Shown here in pieces: positions 1-9,026 of a stretch of DNA of 64,000 nucleotides. Both the position numbers and the translations under genes were made by a program. The notes under the pieces are model-generated. The model was given only the letters and a program-made list of their open reading frames with translations. It had not been told where the DNA came from and did no database searches. Origin of the DNA: Clostridioides difficile (lineage in GTDB: Bacteria > Bacillota > Clostridia > Peptostreptococcales > Peptostreptococcaceae); the NCBI RefSeq assembly GCF_001299635.1, contig NZ_JRHN01000013.1, positions 1 to 64,000 on the forward strand, in the 5' to 3' direction. How positions within the stretch are numbered: position 1 is the first letter of the stretch; each line of letters opens with the position of its first letter.

Positions 1-22
1 TCGAGCCCTGTTGGTCCCACCA
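1..22 (+). tRNA. 3' end of a tRNA (partial, identity unknown)
   Basis: The window opens inside the T-loop of a tRNA. Bases 1-6 fit the end of the T-loop, 7-11 the 3' strand of the T-stem, 12-18 the acceptor 3' strand, A19 the discriminator and 20-22 an encoded CCA. The anticodon lies outside the window. The implied acceptor start is GGGACCA, and tRNA-Val often precedes tRNA-Asp in Firmicutes, so Val is a guess only. Confidence 0.8.
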
Positions 23-27
23 TTTGC

Positions 28-104
28 GGCCTGGTAGTTCAGTTGGTTAGAATGCCAGCCTGTCACGCTGGAGGTCGAGGGTTCGAGCCCCTTCCAGGTC
101 GCCA
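28..104 (+). tRNA. tRNA-Asp (GTC)
   Basis: A full cloverleaf is visible. The acceptor GGCCTGG (28-34) pairs with 94-100, the anticodon stem CCAGC/GCTGG frames the anticodon GTC, a T-arm with GGTTCGA follows, and the discriminator G101 precedes an encoded CCA at 102-104. It lies five bases after the preceding tRNA, so the two are cotranscribed. Confidence 0.97.
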
Positions 105-114
105 AACTAAATAA

Positions 115-189
115 GCGGGAATAGTTCAGTGGTAGAGCGCAACCTTGCCAAGGTTGAAGTCGCGAGTTCGAATCTCGTTTCCCGCTCCA
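115..189 (+). tRNA. tRNA-Gly (GCC)
   Basis: The acceptor GCGGGAA (115-121) pairs with 179-185. The anticodon stem CAACC/GGTTG frames the anticodon GCC. The discriminator is T186 and CCA is encoded at 187-189. It is the third member of the tRNA cluster. Confidence 0.97.
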
Positions 190-198
190 TAATAACTT

Positions 199-272
<74 letters not shown>

Positions 273-277
273 TTAAG

Positions 278-309
278 AAAAGTTTACTATATTTTATAGT
301 AAACTTTTA
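278..309 (+). terminator. Terminator-like hairpin after the tRNA cluster
   Basis: AAAAGTTTACTATA pairs with TATAGTAAACTTTT around a very short loop, six bases after tRNA-Arg. No long U-tract follows, so it may act together with the next hairpin. Confidence 0.7.
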
Positions 310-318
310 TATTGTTTA

Positions 319-358
319 AAAAGACACAGGATACATGTATATTACCTGTGTCTTTTTC
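319..358 (+). terminator. Rho-independent terminator of the tRNA cluster
   Basis: AAAAGACACAGG pairs with CCTGTGTCTTTTT and a U-rich tail follows. It is the second of two hairpins that end the tRNA operon. Confidence 0.85.
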
Positions 359-360
359 TT

Positions 361-1110
361 TACAAACTTTAAACCTTGTAAGAGTTACAGTATATTCATT
401 AATATTGTAAACATATAAATGCTAATGTATAATAGTTTACAAGACGTTTATAAAAGTTCTAGTTAGAAAGAATCACTAACTATAGGATAAAGTCTATATA
501 CATTATATTGTATACTTTATAGTATTAATATATTAGAATGATTAATTAATTTATAGATTAATTGTACTTATATAATGAATTATGAAAAATTAAGTATTAT
601 AGAGAATTGACAATGTAATGTAACATTTATAGGTTATACTAAATGAATTATAATAGTATAGGTAATAGATGCATAAGTCTGAGAATATGTGTGTTATTTT
701 ACCTATAGAAAATAATTTCTAATAGTATTTGTAGTAGTATATTAAAATAAATTTATCTAGACTAGTTATAAAGCAGATTATTATTTTAAGGCAAGAATTA
801 CATTAATAAGTTAATAAGATAATATTTATGATATATAATGTTTCAGTTATATAATTAATGAGCAGATTATAAAATTTATTTTAGTAAATATATATTAATT
901 AATGATATATTAAATAGGTTCTATAGCATAAAACTGTGTTAAGGCGCGAGTACTATTTTGTATTCGCGCCTTGATGGTTTGAATTATTTGACCTAAAACT
1001 AACTTTAATAAAAATATACATTTATTGAATCAATATTTTTTATGTCTTTAGAGATTATTTAACAATCTCGAACCATAAAATTAGAATTATTTACACAAAA
1101 GTTAAATAGT
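361..1110. other. AT-rich gene-free stretch
   Basis: About 750 bases with no plausible coding frame on either strand. The one standout is a GC-rich hairpin at 941-972 (AAGGCGCGA paired with TCGCGCCTT), which has no U-tract after it. A TTGACA at 607-612 lacks a properly spaced -10. No RNA family is recognised. Confidence 0.6.
941..972. repeat. GC-rich inverted repeat in AT-rich spacer
   Basis: AAGGCGCGA at 941-949 and TCGCGCCTT at 964-972 form a perfect 9-bp stem with a 14-nt loop. It is the only GC-rich patch between the tRNA cluster and cdaA. No run of T follows on the plus strand, so a simple terminator is not obvious. Confidence 0.7.
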
Positions 1111-1140
1111 TTGTATAGAGTTAGATTTATATAGTATAAT
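1111..1140 (+). promoter_or_regulatory. Sigma-A-type promoter of cdaA-cdaR
   Basis: TTGTAT at 1111-1116 and a perfect TATAAT at 1135-1140 are separated by 18 bp, 46 bases before the cdaA start codon. Confidence 0.7.
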
Positions 1141-1186
1141 ACATAGTGTAAATAATTAAGAAGTTATCAAACAGGAGGATAAAACT

Positions 1187-2026
1187 GTGTTAGATATAAA
1201 TTCTTTTTTAAATGGATTTTTTAATATAATATTAAGAATGAGTATATATGATTTAATTGACATATCTATAGTAGCGTATATTTTTTACAAAATATTTATG
1301 TTTATAAAAGATACAAGAGCAGAACAAGTATTTAAAGGGATAATATTTCTTTTACTAGCAACTCAACTTAGTAACACTTTTAAACTGCATACCGTTTATT
1401 GGATATCTCTTAAAGCTCTAGATTATGGAGTTATAGCTGCCCTTATAATTTTCCAGCCAGAATTTAGAGCAGGACTTGAGCATATAGGAAGAGCAAAATT
1501 TAATTTATTTGGAAAGAATGTAAATACATCAGAAGAGACTCTTAATAGAAATATAGAGGAAATTGTAGAGGCATTATATTCACTTTCTAGACAAAAGATA
1601 GGCGCTCTTATCATAATGGAAAGAGAAACTAGAATAAGTGACATAATAAATACAGGAACTATTATTGATGCTGAGATTTCTAGACAGCTATTAATAAATA
1701 TATTTATACCAAATACACCACTACATGATGGAGCTGTTGTAATTAGAGATTCCAAAGTAAAGGCAGCTGCATGTTTTTTACCTCTGACAGAAAGTAAGGA
1801 TTTAAGCAAAGATTTAGGTACTAGACATAGAGCGGGAATAGGTGTAAGTGAAGTATCTGACTGTATTACACTGATTGTGTCTGAAGAAACTGGAGGCGTT
1901 TCAATCGCTAAATCAGGTAAGTTATATAGAGATATCTCTAGAGAAAGAATGATGAATATATTACGTAGTAATCTAAAAACAAATACAGAAACAAGAAGTT
2001 TTTTCAAAGGTGGTATATTTAAATGA
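1187..2026 (+). CDS. cdaA: Diadenylate cyclase CdaA
   Basis: Membrane-bound synthase that makes cyclic di-AMP from two ATP. The 279-residue length matches the CdaA (YbbP) family. The N-terminus holds about three hydrophobic helices (roughly 13-40, 49-65, 70-90). The DAC domain follows, with the DGA motif at 181-183 (PLHDGAVVI) and RHRA at 213-216, the nucleotide-binding and catalytic signatures. Translation starts at GTG 1187, eight bases after a strong AGGAGG. The last four bases overlap the cdaR start (ATGA), so the two are translationally coupled. In other Firmicutes cdaA-cdaR is followed by glmM; here glmM lies about 6 kb downstream, after the ptb-vor operon. Confidence 0.97.
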   Translation: MLDINSFLNGFFNIILRMSIYDLIDISIVAYIFYKIFMFIKDTRAEQVFKGIIFLLLATQLSNTFKLHTVYWISLKALDYGVIAALIIFQPEFRAGLEHIGRAKFNLFGKNVNTSEETLNRNIEEIVEALYSLSRQKIGALIIMERETRISDIINTGTIIDAEISRQLLINIFIPNTPLHDGAVVIRDSKVKAAACFLPLTESKDLSKDLGTRHRAGIGVSEVSDCITLIVSEETGGVSIAKSGKLYRDISRERMMNILRSNLKTNTETRSFFKGGIFK

Positions 2027-3204
2027 TAAATAGACTGAAAAATAATACCAAAATAAAAATAATATCATTTTTAAGTGCAATTGCATTATGGATGTATGTT
2101 ATGGCTGTAGTTGACCCTGAAGAAACTAAAGGGTTTGAGGATATACCTGTATCTATAAGTAACATGAGTGATTTAAAAGATAAAAATCTTGTTATATATC
2201 CAGACGAAAAATTAACAGCAGATGTATATATAAAAGGTAGTTTATCAAAGGTACAAAGTGTAAAAAAAGAGGATATACATGTGTATGGAACTATTGAAGA
2301 CCCAATACAAGGACAGAAAGAAGTATATTTAAAAGCAAATATTCCTCAAGGTGTCACTATAGAATTTAAACATGATGTTTTAGTAGTGAATCTTGAAAAA
2401 AATATAAAAGAAAAAAGAGATATAAAGGTAGAAGTAAGTGGAAATTCAAAAAGAAATATAAACAAAATTGAACTTAGTAAGAATGTTGTCGATGTTTCGG
2501 GACCAAGAAGTCTGGTTAATGAAGTCAAAAGTGTAAGAGCTAACTTAGATGTTGGAAATCAAACAGAGGACTTTTCTAAAAAATTAGAATTAATTCCATT
2601 AAATAGTAGTGGAACAAAGGTTGAAGGTGTAACATTAAGCTCATCTTTTGTAACTGCACAAATAGAATTATTAAAAGAAAAGACTGTACCAATAAGAGTG
2701 AACTTGAAGGATGGTAAAGATAATGATGCACTGAAAAACTATAAATTAAGTGCAGAACAAGTTACAATAAAAGGAAAAAAAGAAAATATAGACAAAATAA
2801 ATTATATTAAGACAAAACCTGTTGATTTAGCTGATTTAGCTGATGGAGGAGAAAAAGAAGTGAGTTTAGAGGTTCCAGAAGGTATAACTCTTGAAGACAG
2901 TTCTATAACAATAAAATTAAATGAAACAAAACAGTTAAGTGCAGAGTTTCTATACAATGTAGAGGATATTGAATTAAGAAATATACCAGCAAATATGGAT
3001 AATCCAAGTATAATTTCTGATGTAAATATAAAAGTTGTAGTAGAATCGACAGAAGACTTAAGCAAGTTAAATAAAAAAGATATTTCATTGTTTATCGATT
3101 TATCACAAGGACCTGAAGAAGATAGTAAATACAAAGTAAAATATGAAACAACATATCAATTTAAAAAAATAAATATAGAACCTAATATTGTTGAAGTAGA
3201 ATGA
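2023..3204 (+). CDS. cdaR: CdaA regulator CdaR (YbbR-domain protein)
   Basis: Membrane-anchored partner that modulates CdaA in Bacillus and Listeria. One N-terminal transmembrane helix (about 11-29) is followed by an extracytoplasmic region of YbbR-like beta repeats, recognisable from recurring stretches such as VPIRVNLK and VSGPRSLV. At 393 residues it is somewhat shorter than B. subtilis CdaR. It overlaps cdaA by four bases and is followed by a terminator, so cdaA-cdaR is a two-gene unit. The family assignment is secure from synteny and repeats; the regulatory effect is inferred from homologues. Confidence 0.93.
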   Translation: MINRLKNNTKIKIISFLSAIALWMYVMAVVDPEETKGFEDIPVSISNMSDLKDKNLVIYPDEKLTADVYIKGSLSKVQSVKKEDIHVYGTIEDPIQGQKEVYLKANIPQGVTIEFKHDVLVVNLEKNIKEKRDIKVEVSGNSKRNINKIELSKNVVDVSGPRSLVNEVKSVRANLDVGNQTEDFSKKLELIPLNSSGTKVEGVTLSSSFVTAQIELLKEKTVPIRVNLKDGKDNDALKNYKLSAEQVTIKGKKENIDKINYIKTKPVDLADLADGGEKEVSLEVPEGITLEDSSITIKLNETKQLSAEFLYNVEDIELRNIPANMDNPSIISDVNIKVVVESTEDLSKLNKKDISLFIDLSQGPEEDSKYKVKYETTYQFKKINIEPNIVEVE

Positions 3205-3230
3205 ACAAATATTTCGAATATTTAGTTGTT

Positions 3231-3300
3231 ACAAGATGCGACAAAAAAACCTATAAAATTAAGTTTGTTAATTTTATGTTTTTGTTGCATCTTGTTTATT
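3231..3300 (+). terminator. Terminator after cdaR
   Basis: ACAAGATGCGACAAAAA pairs with TTTTTGTTGCATCTTGT across a long inner stem that includes AAAATTAA/TTAATTTT. A T-rich tail follows. Confidence 0.85.
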
Positions 3301-3448
3301 TTAGTTATATTATAAAATAAGGACAATGAGATATTTGTTAAATCTAAAAAGTACTAGAAATTATGAAAAAAGACTGATAAATAGATTTAAATAAATATTT
3401 TTGAATTAAATATTTCAATTATCCCTAGGAAAACGTTGCTGAACGAGT

Positions 3449-3454
3449 TATAAT
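3449..3454 (+). promoter_or_regulatory. Candidate -10 box upstream of ptb
   Basis: A perfect TATAAT lies 55 bases before the ptb start, but no convincing -35 hexamer sits 16-18 bp upstream. It may be an activator-dependent promoter. Confidence 0.35.
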
Positions 3455-3509
3455 TTAATTGAGATATAAAAAGTTCTATTTCAAAAAATTCAAGATGAGG
3501 TGGAAATGC

Positions 3510-4412
3510 ATGAAAAGCTTTGAAGAAGTAATTAAGTTTGCAAAAGAAAGAGGACCTAAAACTATATCAGTAGCATGTTGTCAAGACAAAGAAGTTTTAA
3601 TGGCAGTTGAGATGGCTAGAAAAGAAAAAATAGCAGATGCTATTTTAGTAGGTGATATAGAAAAGACTAAAGAAATTGCAAAAAGCATAGACATGGATAT
3701 CGAAAATTATGAACTGATAGATATAAAAGATTTAGCAGAAGCATCTCTAAAATCTGTTGAATTAGTTTCACAAGGAAAAGCCGACATGGTAATGAAAGGC
3801 TTAGTAGACACATCAATAATACTAAAAGCAGTTTTAAATAAAGAAGTAGGTCTTAGAACTGGAAATGTATTAAGTCACGTAGCAGTATTTGATGTAGAGG
3901 GATATGACAGATTATTTTTCATAACTGACGCAGCTATGAACTTAGCTCCTGATACAAATACTAAAAAGCAAATCATAGAAAATGCTTGCACAGTAGCACA
4001 TTCATTAGATATAAACGAACCAAAAGTTGCTGCAATATGCGCAAAAGAAAAAGTAAATCCAAAAATGAAAGATACAGTTGAAGCTAAAGAACTAGAAGAA
4101 ATGTATGAAAGAGGAGAAATCAAAGGTTGTATGGTTGGTGGACCTTTTGCAATTGATAATGCGGTGTCTTTAGAAGCAGCTAAACATAAAGGTATAAATC
4201 ATCCTGTAGCAGGAAGAGCTGATATATTATTAGCTCCAGATATTGAAGGTGGTAACATATTATATAAAGCTTTAGTATTCTTCTCAAAATCAAAAAATGC
4301 AGGAGTTATAGTTGGAGCTAAAGCACCAATAATACTAACTTCTAGAGCAGATAGTGAAGAAACTAAACTTAACTCAATAGCTTTAGGTGTTTTAATGGCA
4401 GCAAAGGCTTAA
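3510..4412 (+). CDS. ptb: Phosphate butyryltransferase
   Basis: Transfers the acyl group of butyryl-CoA or branched acyl-CoA to phosphate. This is the step before butyrate kinase in acyl-CoA to ATP conversion. The frame is open from a TTG at 3459, but the start chosen is ATG 3510, six bases after GAGGTGG. It gives MKSFEEVIKFAKERGPKTIS and 300 residues, the usual family length. The phosphate acetyl/butyryl transferase fold is evident, for example in NVLSHVAVFDVEGYDRLFFI and the C-terminal GVIVGAKAPIILTSRADS. It heads the operon with buk 21 bases downstream. With the oxoacid oxidoreductase genes following, isobutyryl- or isovaleryl-CoA are likely substrates besides butyryl-CoA. Confidence 0.93.
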   Translation: MKSFEEVIKFAKERGPKTISVACCQDKEVLMAVEMARKEKIADAILVGDIEKTKEIAKSIDMDIENYELIDIKDLAEASLKSVELVSQGKADMVMKGLVDTSIILKAVLNKEVGLRTGNVLSHVAVFDVEGYDRLFFITDAAMNLAPDTNTKKQIIENACTVAHSLDINEPKVAAICAKEKVNPKMKDTVEAKELEEMYERGEIKGCMVGGPFAIDNAVSLEAAKHKGINHPVAGRADILLAPDIEGGNILYKALVFFSKSKNAGVIVGAKAPIILTSRADSEETKLNSIALGVLMAAKA

Positions 4413-4433
4413 ATTTAAGGGGGAAATAGGCAA

Positions 4434-5513
4434 ATGAGCAAAATATTTAAAATCTTAACAATAAATCCTGGATCGACATCAACTAAAATAGCTGTATTTG
4501 ATAATGAGGATTTAGTATTTGAAAAAACTTTAAGACATTCTTCAGAAGAAATAGGAAAATATGAGAAAGTGTCAGACCAATTTGAATTCCGTAAACAAGT
4601 AATAGAAGAAGCTCTAAAAGAAGGTGGAGTAAAAACATCTGAATTAGATGCTGTAGTAGGTAGAGGAGGACTTCTTAAACCTATAAAAGGTGGTACTTAT
4701 TCAGTAAGTGCTGCTATGATTGAAGATTTAAAAGTAGGAGTTTTAGGAGAACATGCTTCAAACTTAGGTGGAATAATAGCAAAGCAAATAGGTGATGAAG
4801 TAAATGTTCCTTCATACATAGTAGACCCTGTTGTTGTGGATGAATTAGAAGATATCGCTAGAATTTCTGGTATGCCTGAAATAAGCAGAGCAAGTGTAGT
4901 ACATGCTCTAAATCAAAAGGCAATAGCAAGAAGATATGCTAGAGAAATAGGTAAGAAATACGAAGATATAAATCTTATAGTTGCTCACATGGGTGGAGGA
5001 GTTTCTGTTGGAGCTCATAAAAATGGTAGAATAGTAGATGTTGCAAACGCATTAGATGGAGAAGGTCCTTTCTCTCCAGAAAGAAGTGGTGGATTACCAG
5101 TAGGTGCATTAGTAAAAATGTGCTTTAGTGGAAAATATACTCAAGATGAAATTAAAAAGAAAATAAAAGGTAATGGTGGATTAGTTGCATATTTAAATAC
5201 TAATGATGCTAGAGAAGTTGAAGAAAGAATTGAAGCTGGTGATGAAAAGGCTAAATTATTATATGAAGCTATGGCATATCAAATCTCTAAAGAAATAGGA
5301 GCTAATGCAGCAGTTCTTAAGGGAGATGTAAAAGCAATACTATTAACTGGTGGAATCGCATATTCAAAAATGTTTACAGAAATGATTACAGATAGAGTTA
5401 AATTTATAGCAGATGTAAAAGTTTATCCAGGAGAAGATGAAATGATTGCATTAGCTCAAGGTGGACTTAGAGTTTTAACTGGTGAAGAAGAGGCCCAAGT
5501 TTATGATAACTAA
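4434..5513 (+). CDS. buk: Butyrate kinase
   Basis: Acetokinase-family enzyme that converts acyl phosphate and ADP to the free acid and ATP. At 359 residues it matches butyrate kinases. The N-terminal phosphate-binding [12 protein letters not shown] (about 11-22), [14 protein letters not shown] (about 76-89) and the ASKHA-type motif [12 protein letters not shown] are all present. An AAGGGGGAA ribosome site precedes the ATG. The 3' end overlaps the next gene by 11 bases. It is paired with ptb, as in other clostridia, for substrate-level phosphorylation. Confidence 0.95.
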   Translation: MSKIFKILTINPGSTSTKIAVFDNEDLVFEKTLRHSSEEIGKYEKVSDQFEFRKQVIEEALKEGGVKTSELDAVVGRGGLLKPIKGGTYSVSAAMIEDLKVGVLGEHASNLGGIIAKQIGDEVNVPSYIVDPVVVDELEDIARISGMPEISRASVVHALNQKAIARRYAREIGKKYEDINLIVAHMGGGVSVGAHKNGRIVDVANALDGEGPFSPERSGGLPVGALVKMCFSGKYTQDEIKKKIKGNGGLVAYLNTNDAREVEERIEAGDEKAKLLYEAMAYQISKEIGANAAVLKGDVKAILLTGGIAYSKMFTEMITDRVKFIADVKVYPGEDEMIALAQGGLRVLTGEEEAQVYDN

Positions 5514-6180
5514 TGATAAAAGAATAAGAATCATAACTGGTCACTATGGAAGTGGTAAAAGTGAATTTGCGATGAACTATGTTATTAAATTAAGAGATAT
5601 GGTTTCTGGCAAAGTTGCTATAGCCGATTTAGATGTGGTAAATGTATACTTTAGAACTAGAGAAAAGAAAGAACTAATGAAATCTTTAGGTATACAACCA
5701 ATTGATAGCTCAATCAATGCTCCAACATTAGACTTACCAGCAGTATCAGCAGAAGTAATGTCTCCTATGGTGGACAATTCATACAATTCTGTTATAGATT
5801 TAGGTGGAGATAATGTAGGTGCCAGAGTTATAGGAAGATTTAGTCATTTGTTAAAAGAAGGCGACTATGATATGCTTTTTGTAATAAATGCAAATAGGGA
5901 GAAAACTCAAACTTCTGAAGAAGTTATCCAATATATAAAGGAAATAGAAAAATCTTCTAAGTTAAAGGTAACAGGTCTAATTAATAATACTCATCTTATT
6001 AGATTTACTACTATTGATGACGTTTTAAGAGGACAGAAAGTTGCAAAAGAAGTTTCTGAGAAATGTAATATACCTATAAGATATGTTGCATGTTTAGAAA
6101 ATCTTGTTGAACAGTTACCAAAAGACATAGAAGGAGAAATTTTTCCTATAAAATTATATATGAGAGAAGATTGGATGTAG
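5503..6180 (+). CDS. P-loop ATP/GTP-binding protein of unknown role
   Basis: A 225-residue protein with a Walker A-like loop near the N-terminus ([13 protein letters not shown], about 9-21), followed by [15 protein letters not shown] and [11 protein letters not shown], as in the SIMIBI/ParA-CobQ class of P-loop NTPases. I do not recognise a defined function. The chosen ATG lies inside the buk end and overlaps it by 11 bases; GTG 5482 would add seven residues. Its place between buk and the ferredoxin subunit suggests a role in assembly or maturation of the oxidoreductase, such as Fe-S or cofactor delivery. That is inference from position only. Confidence 0.8.
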   Translation: MITNDKRIRIITGHYGSGKSEFAMNYVIKLRDMVSGKVAIADLDVVNVYFRTREKKELMKSLGIQPIDSSINAPTLDLPAVSAEVMSPMVDNSYNSVIDLGGDNVGARVIGRFSHLLKEGDYDMLFVINANREKTQTSEEVIQYIKEIEKSSKLKVTGLINNTHLIRFTTIDDVLRGQKVAKEVSEKCNIPIRYVACLENLVEQLPKDIEGEIFPIKLYMREDWM

Positions 6181-6222
6181 TTTGAGCTCAAATATATAGA
6201 AAGTTTAAGGAGGCTTAGGTAA

Positions 6223-6438
6223 ATGGCTAAAGGAAAAGTATCTTTTAATGAAGAACGTTGTAAAGGTTGTGGATTATGCGTTGAAGCATGTCCAGTAAAA
6301 ATCATACAATTAGACTCAAATGTAATAAACAAAAAAGGGTATAACCCAGCAACTGTTTTTGAAATGGAAAAATGCATAGGATGTGCAAGTTGTGCAACTA
6401 TGTGTCCAGATGTAGTTATAACAGTAGAAAGAGATTAA
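6223..6438 (+). CDS. 2-oxoacid:ferredoxin oxidoreductase, delta (ferredoxin) subunit
   Basis: A 71-residue bacterial-type ferredoxin with two complete 4Fe-4S motifs, CKGCGLCVEACPVK and CIGCASCATMCPD. In four-subunit oxoacid oxidoreductases this subunit passes electrons from the thiamine-diphosphate active site to soluble ferredoxin. An AAGGAGG site precedes ATG 6223. It is the first of four consecutive subunit genes. The order delta-alpha-beta-gamma matches Kor/Vor operons. Confidence 0.92.
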   Translation: MAKGKVSFNEERCKGCGLCVEACPVKIIQLDSNVINKKGYNPATVFEMEKCIGCASCATMCPDVVITVERD

Positions 6439-6466
6439 TTTAATTAATATTTAAGGGGGAATTTTA

Positions 6467-7546
6467 ATGGCTAAGATACTTATGAAAGGTAACGAAGCAT
6501 TTGGAAAAGCAGCTATAGAAGCTGGTTGCAAATATTTCTTCGGTTACCCAATAACTCCACAAAGTGAATTACCAGAATATTTATCAAGAGAGTTACCAAA
6601 GATAGGTGGAGCGTTCGTTCAAGCTGAATCAGAAGTTTCTGCAATAAACATGGTTTATGGTGGAGCAGGTGCAGGAGCAAGAGTTATGACTTCTTCATCT
6701 TCACCAGGAGTTGCTTTAAAACAAGAAGGTATAACATATGCAGTAGGTGCAGAAGTTCCTTGTGTTGTACTTAACGTAATGAGAGGTGGTCCAGGACTAG
6801 GAAGTATACAACCTTCACAAGCTGACTACTTTATGTCTACAAGAGGTGGAGGAAATGGAGACTACAGAACTCCAGTATTCGCACCAGCTACAGTTCAAGA
6901 AGCTGTTGATATGATAATGGAAGCTTTTGACGTTGCAGATTACTACAGATCACCAGTTATGGTAGTTGCAGATGGTATGATAGGTCAAATGATGGAGCCA
7001 GTTGAATTTAAAGCTCCTGAAAAGAAAAGAGAATTGCCTCCTAAAGATTGGGCAACTGTTGGAACTAAAGGAAAAAGAGTACCTAATGTAATAAACTCTC
7101 TATACTTAGAGCCAGAAGTACTAGAAGACCATTGTTGGCATTTACAAGAAAAATTTGAAGCAATGGAAAAAAATGAAGTTCAATACGAAATGTACAAAAC
7201 AGAAGATGCTGAATTTGTATTTGCAGCTTATGGAACTACTTCAAGAGTAGTAAAAAGCGCAATTGATATATTAAGAGAAGAAGGAATAAAAGCAGGTCTT
7301 ATAAGACCTAAAGTATTATGGCCATTCCCATTTGAAGCATTTGACCAAATTCCTAATGCTAGAAACATATTAACTGTTGAAATGAGTATGGGACAAATGG
7401 TGGAAGATGTTAAAATGGCAGTAGAAGGTAAATTACCAGTTTACTTCCATGGAAGACCAGGAGGAATGACTCCAACACCAGCAGAAATAGTTGAAAAAGC
7501 TAAAAAAATTATTGCCGGAGAATTGGTTGCAGGAGGTGCTAGATAA
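6467..7546 (+). CDS. vorB: 2-oxoacid:ferredoxin oxidoreductase, alpha subunit (VorB type)
   Basis: Pyrimidine-binding alpha subunit, 359 residues, of a thiamine-diphosphate oxidoreductase that oxidatively decarboxylates a 2-oxoacid to acyl-CoA and reduces ferredoxin. Recognisable segments are MKGNEAFGKAAIEAGCKYFF at the start, GYPITPQSE, and MRGGPGLGSIQPSQADYF. Sequence alone does not separate 2-oxoglutarate from branched-chain 2-oxoacid specificity. Linkage to ptb-buk favours branched-chain substrates (Vor), which would give ATP from valine, leucine or isoleucine breakdown. Its stop codon overlaps the beta-subunit start (TAATGG). Confidence 0.88.
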   Translation: MAKILMKGNEAFGKAAIEAGCKYFFGYPITPQSELPEYLSRELPKIGGAFVQAESEVSAINMVYGGAGAGARVMTSSSSPGVALKQEGITYAVGAEVPCVVLNVMRGGPGLGSIQPSQADYFMSTRGGGNGDYRTPVFAPATVQEAVDMIMEAFDVADYYRSPVMVVADGMIGQMMEPVEFKAPEKKRELPPKDWATVGTKGKRVPNVINSLYLEPEVLEDHCWHLQEKFEAMEKNEVQYEMYKTEDAEFVFAAYGTTSRVVKSAIDILREEGIKAGLIRPKVLWPFPFEAFDQIPNARNILTVEMSMGQMVEDVKMAVEGKLPVYFHGRPGGMTPTPAEIVEKAKKIIAGELVAGGAR

Positions 7547-8298
7547 TGGCTGTTGTATTTAAGAAAACTGAAGGATTACAAGATACTCAAACTCACTACT
7601 GTCCAGGATGTACACATGGTATAATCCATAGATTAGTTGGTGAAGTATTAGAAGAATTAGGAGTATTAGGTGATGCTGTAGGTGTTGTTCCAGTTGGATG
7701 TTCAGTTCTAGGATATAAATATTTTAACTGTGACACTCAAGAGGCTGCTCATGGTAGAGCACCAGCAGCTGCTACAGGAATAAAAAGAGTTCATCCTGAA
7801 AATACAGTATTCACTTATCAAGGTGATGGAGACTTAGCTTCAATCGGTACTGCTGAAATAGTTCATGCAGCTGCTAGAGGAGAAAAAATAACTACTATAT
7901 TTGTAAACAATACAACATATGGTATGACTGGTGGGCAAATGGCTCCAACTACACTAGTTGGACAAAGAGCTACTACTGCTCAATCAGGAAGAAATGCTGA
8001 AACTCAAGGTTATCCAATAAGAGTAAGCGAAATGTTAGCTACATTAACAGGAGCTGTATTTGTAGAAAGAGTAGCAGTTGATACTCCAGCTCATGTTAGA
8101 CAAGCTAAAAAAGCTATAAAGAAAGCATTCCAAGTTCAACAAGCAGGATTAGGATTTGGAATAGTAGAAGTATTATCTACTTGTCCTACAAACTGGGGAC
8201 TAGCTCCAAATGATGCTTTACAATGGTTAAGAGACAATATGATACCATACTATCCATTAGGAAATTTCAAAAATGTTGAAGTTGAGGAGGTGAAGTAA
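7546..8298 (+). CDS. 2-oxoacid:ferredoxin oxidoreductase, beta (TPP-binding) subunit
   Basis: Thiamine-diphosphate-binding subunit, 250 residues. It shows the N-terminal CPGCTHGIIHRLV, the TPP/Mg signature QGDGDLASIGTAE with NNTTYGMTGGQ downstream, and the conserved cysteine in VPVGCSVLG. It overlaps the alpha gene by one base, and the gamma subunit begins at the next base after its stop, so the stoichiometry is probably held by translational coupling. Confidence 0.92.
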   Translation: MAVVFKKTEGLQDTQTHYCPGCTHGIIHRLVGEVLEELGVLGDAVGVVPVGCSVLGYKYFNCDTQEAAHGRAPAAATGIKRVHPENTVFTYQGDGDLASIGTAEIVHAAARGEKITTIFVNNTTYGMTGGQMAPTTLVGQRATTAQSGRNAETQGYPIRVSEMLATLTGAVFVERVAVDTPAHVRQAKKAIKKAFQVQQAGLGFGIVEVLSTCPTNWGLAPNDALQWLRDNMIPYYPLGNFKNVEVEEVK

Positions 8299-8856
8299 AT
8301 GTCTACAGCTAGAGTAATATGTGCAGGCTTCGGAGGCCAAGGTGTTATGTCTATGGGACAATTACTTACTTATGCAGGAATGCTAGAAGGAAAAGAAGTT
8401 TCTTGGTTACCATCTTATGGACCAGAAATGCGTGGAGGTACAGCAAACTGTGCAGTAACTGTATCTAGTGAACCAGTTGGTTCTCCACTTATAACAGATG
8501 ATGCAACTGCAGCTATATTATTAAACATACCAGCATTTGAAAAATTCAAAGATGATGTAATCCCTGGTGGAAAAATAATAGTAAATAGCTCTTTAATAAA
8601 AGAAAAAGTTGAAAGAACAGATGTAGATGTTTATTATATACCAGCAAATGAATTAGCAGTTGAGTTAGGAAATGACAAAGTTGCTAATATGATAATGTTA
8701 GGAGCTTACTTAAAAGTAGCTGATACTGTAGATATAGAATCTGTATTAGAAGCATTTAAGAAAGTTTTCGGACCTAGAAAAGAAAAATTCGTTCCATTAA
8801 ACAGAGAAGCTCTACAAAAAGGTATGGATGCTGCATGTTCTGTAGCAACTAACTAA
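8299..8856 (+). CDS. 2-oxoacid:ferredoxin oxidoreductase, gamma subunit
   Basis: A 185-residue gamma subunit of the pyruvate/oxoacid oxidoreductase family. Typical family features are CAGFGGQGVMSMGQLL at the N-terminus and SYGPEMRGGTANCAV. The AGGAGG ribosome site lies inside the end of the beta gene. It is the last gene of the seven-gene ptb operon and is followed 20 bases later by a strong terminator. Confidence 0.92.
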   Translation: MSTARVICAGFGGQGVMSMGQLLTYAGMLEGKEVSWLPSYGPEMRGGTANCAVTVSSEPVGSPLITDDATAAILLNIPAFEKFKDDVIPGGKIIVNSSLIKEKVERTDVDVYYIPANELAVELGNDKVANMIMLGAYLKVADTVDIESVLEAFKKVFGPRKEKFVPLNREALQKGMDAACSVATN

Positions 8857-8875
8857 TAAAGAAAAAAGATGTCAA

Positions 8876-8911
8876 AAAAAAGACAATAGAATTATTTCTA
8901 TTGTCTTTTTT
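8876..8911 (+). terminator. Terminator of the ptb-buk-vor operon
   Basis: AAAAAGACAATAGAA pairs with TTCTATTGTCTTTTT around a short loop and ends in a T-tract. Confidence 0.92.
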
Positions 8912-9026
8912 GCTGATAAGTATTAAAATGTTTTTATGACTGAAATTAAGAATATAATGATATTTTATGAACTATAAAAATATAATATAAATTGCAAGCT
9001 TTTCAATTATGGAAGGAGAATCTTTA

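Noticed and set aside
607..640. Possible promoter TTGACA...TATACT in the tRNA-cdaA spacer
   Set aside because: The spacer is 22 bp, well outside the 16-18 bp range, and no closer -10 is convincing.
3424..3441. Sigma-54-like element upstream of ptb (GG and TTGCT)
   Set aside because: The distance between the GG and GC elements is two bases too short for a functional -24/-12 promoter and the first element is incomplete.
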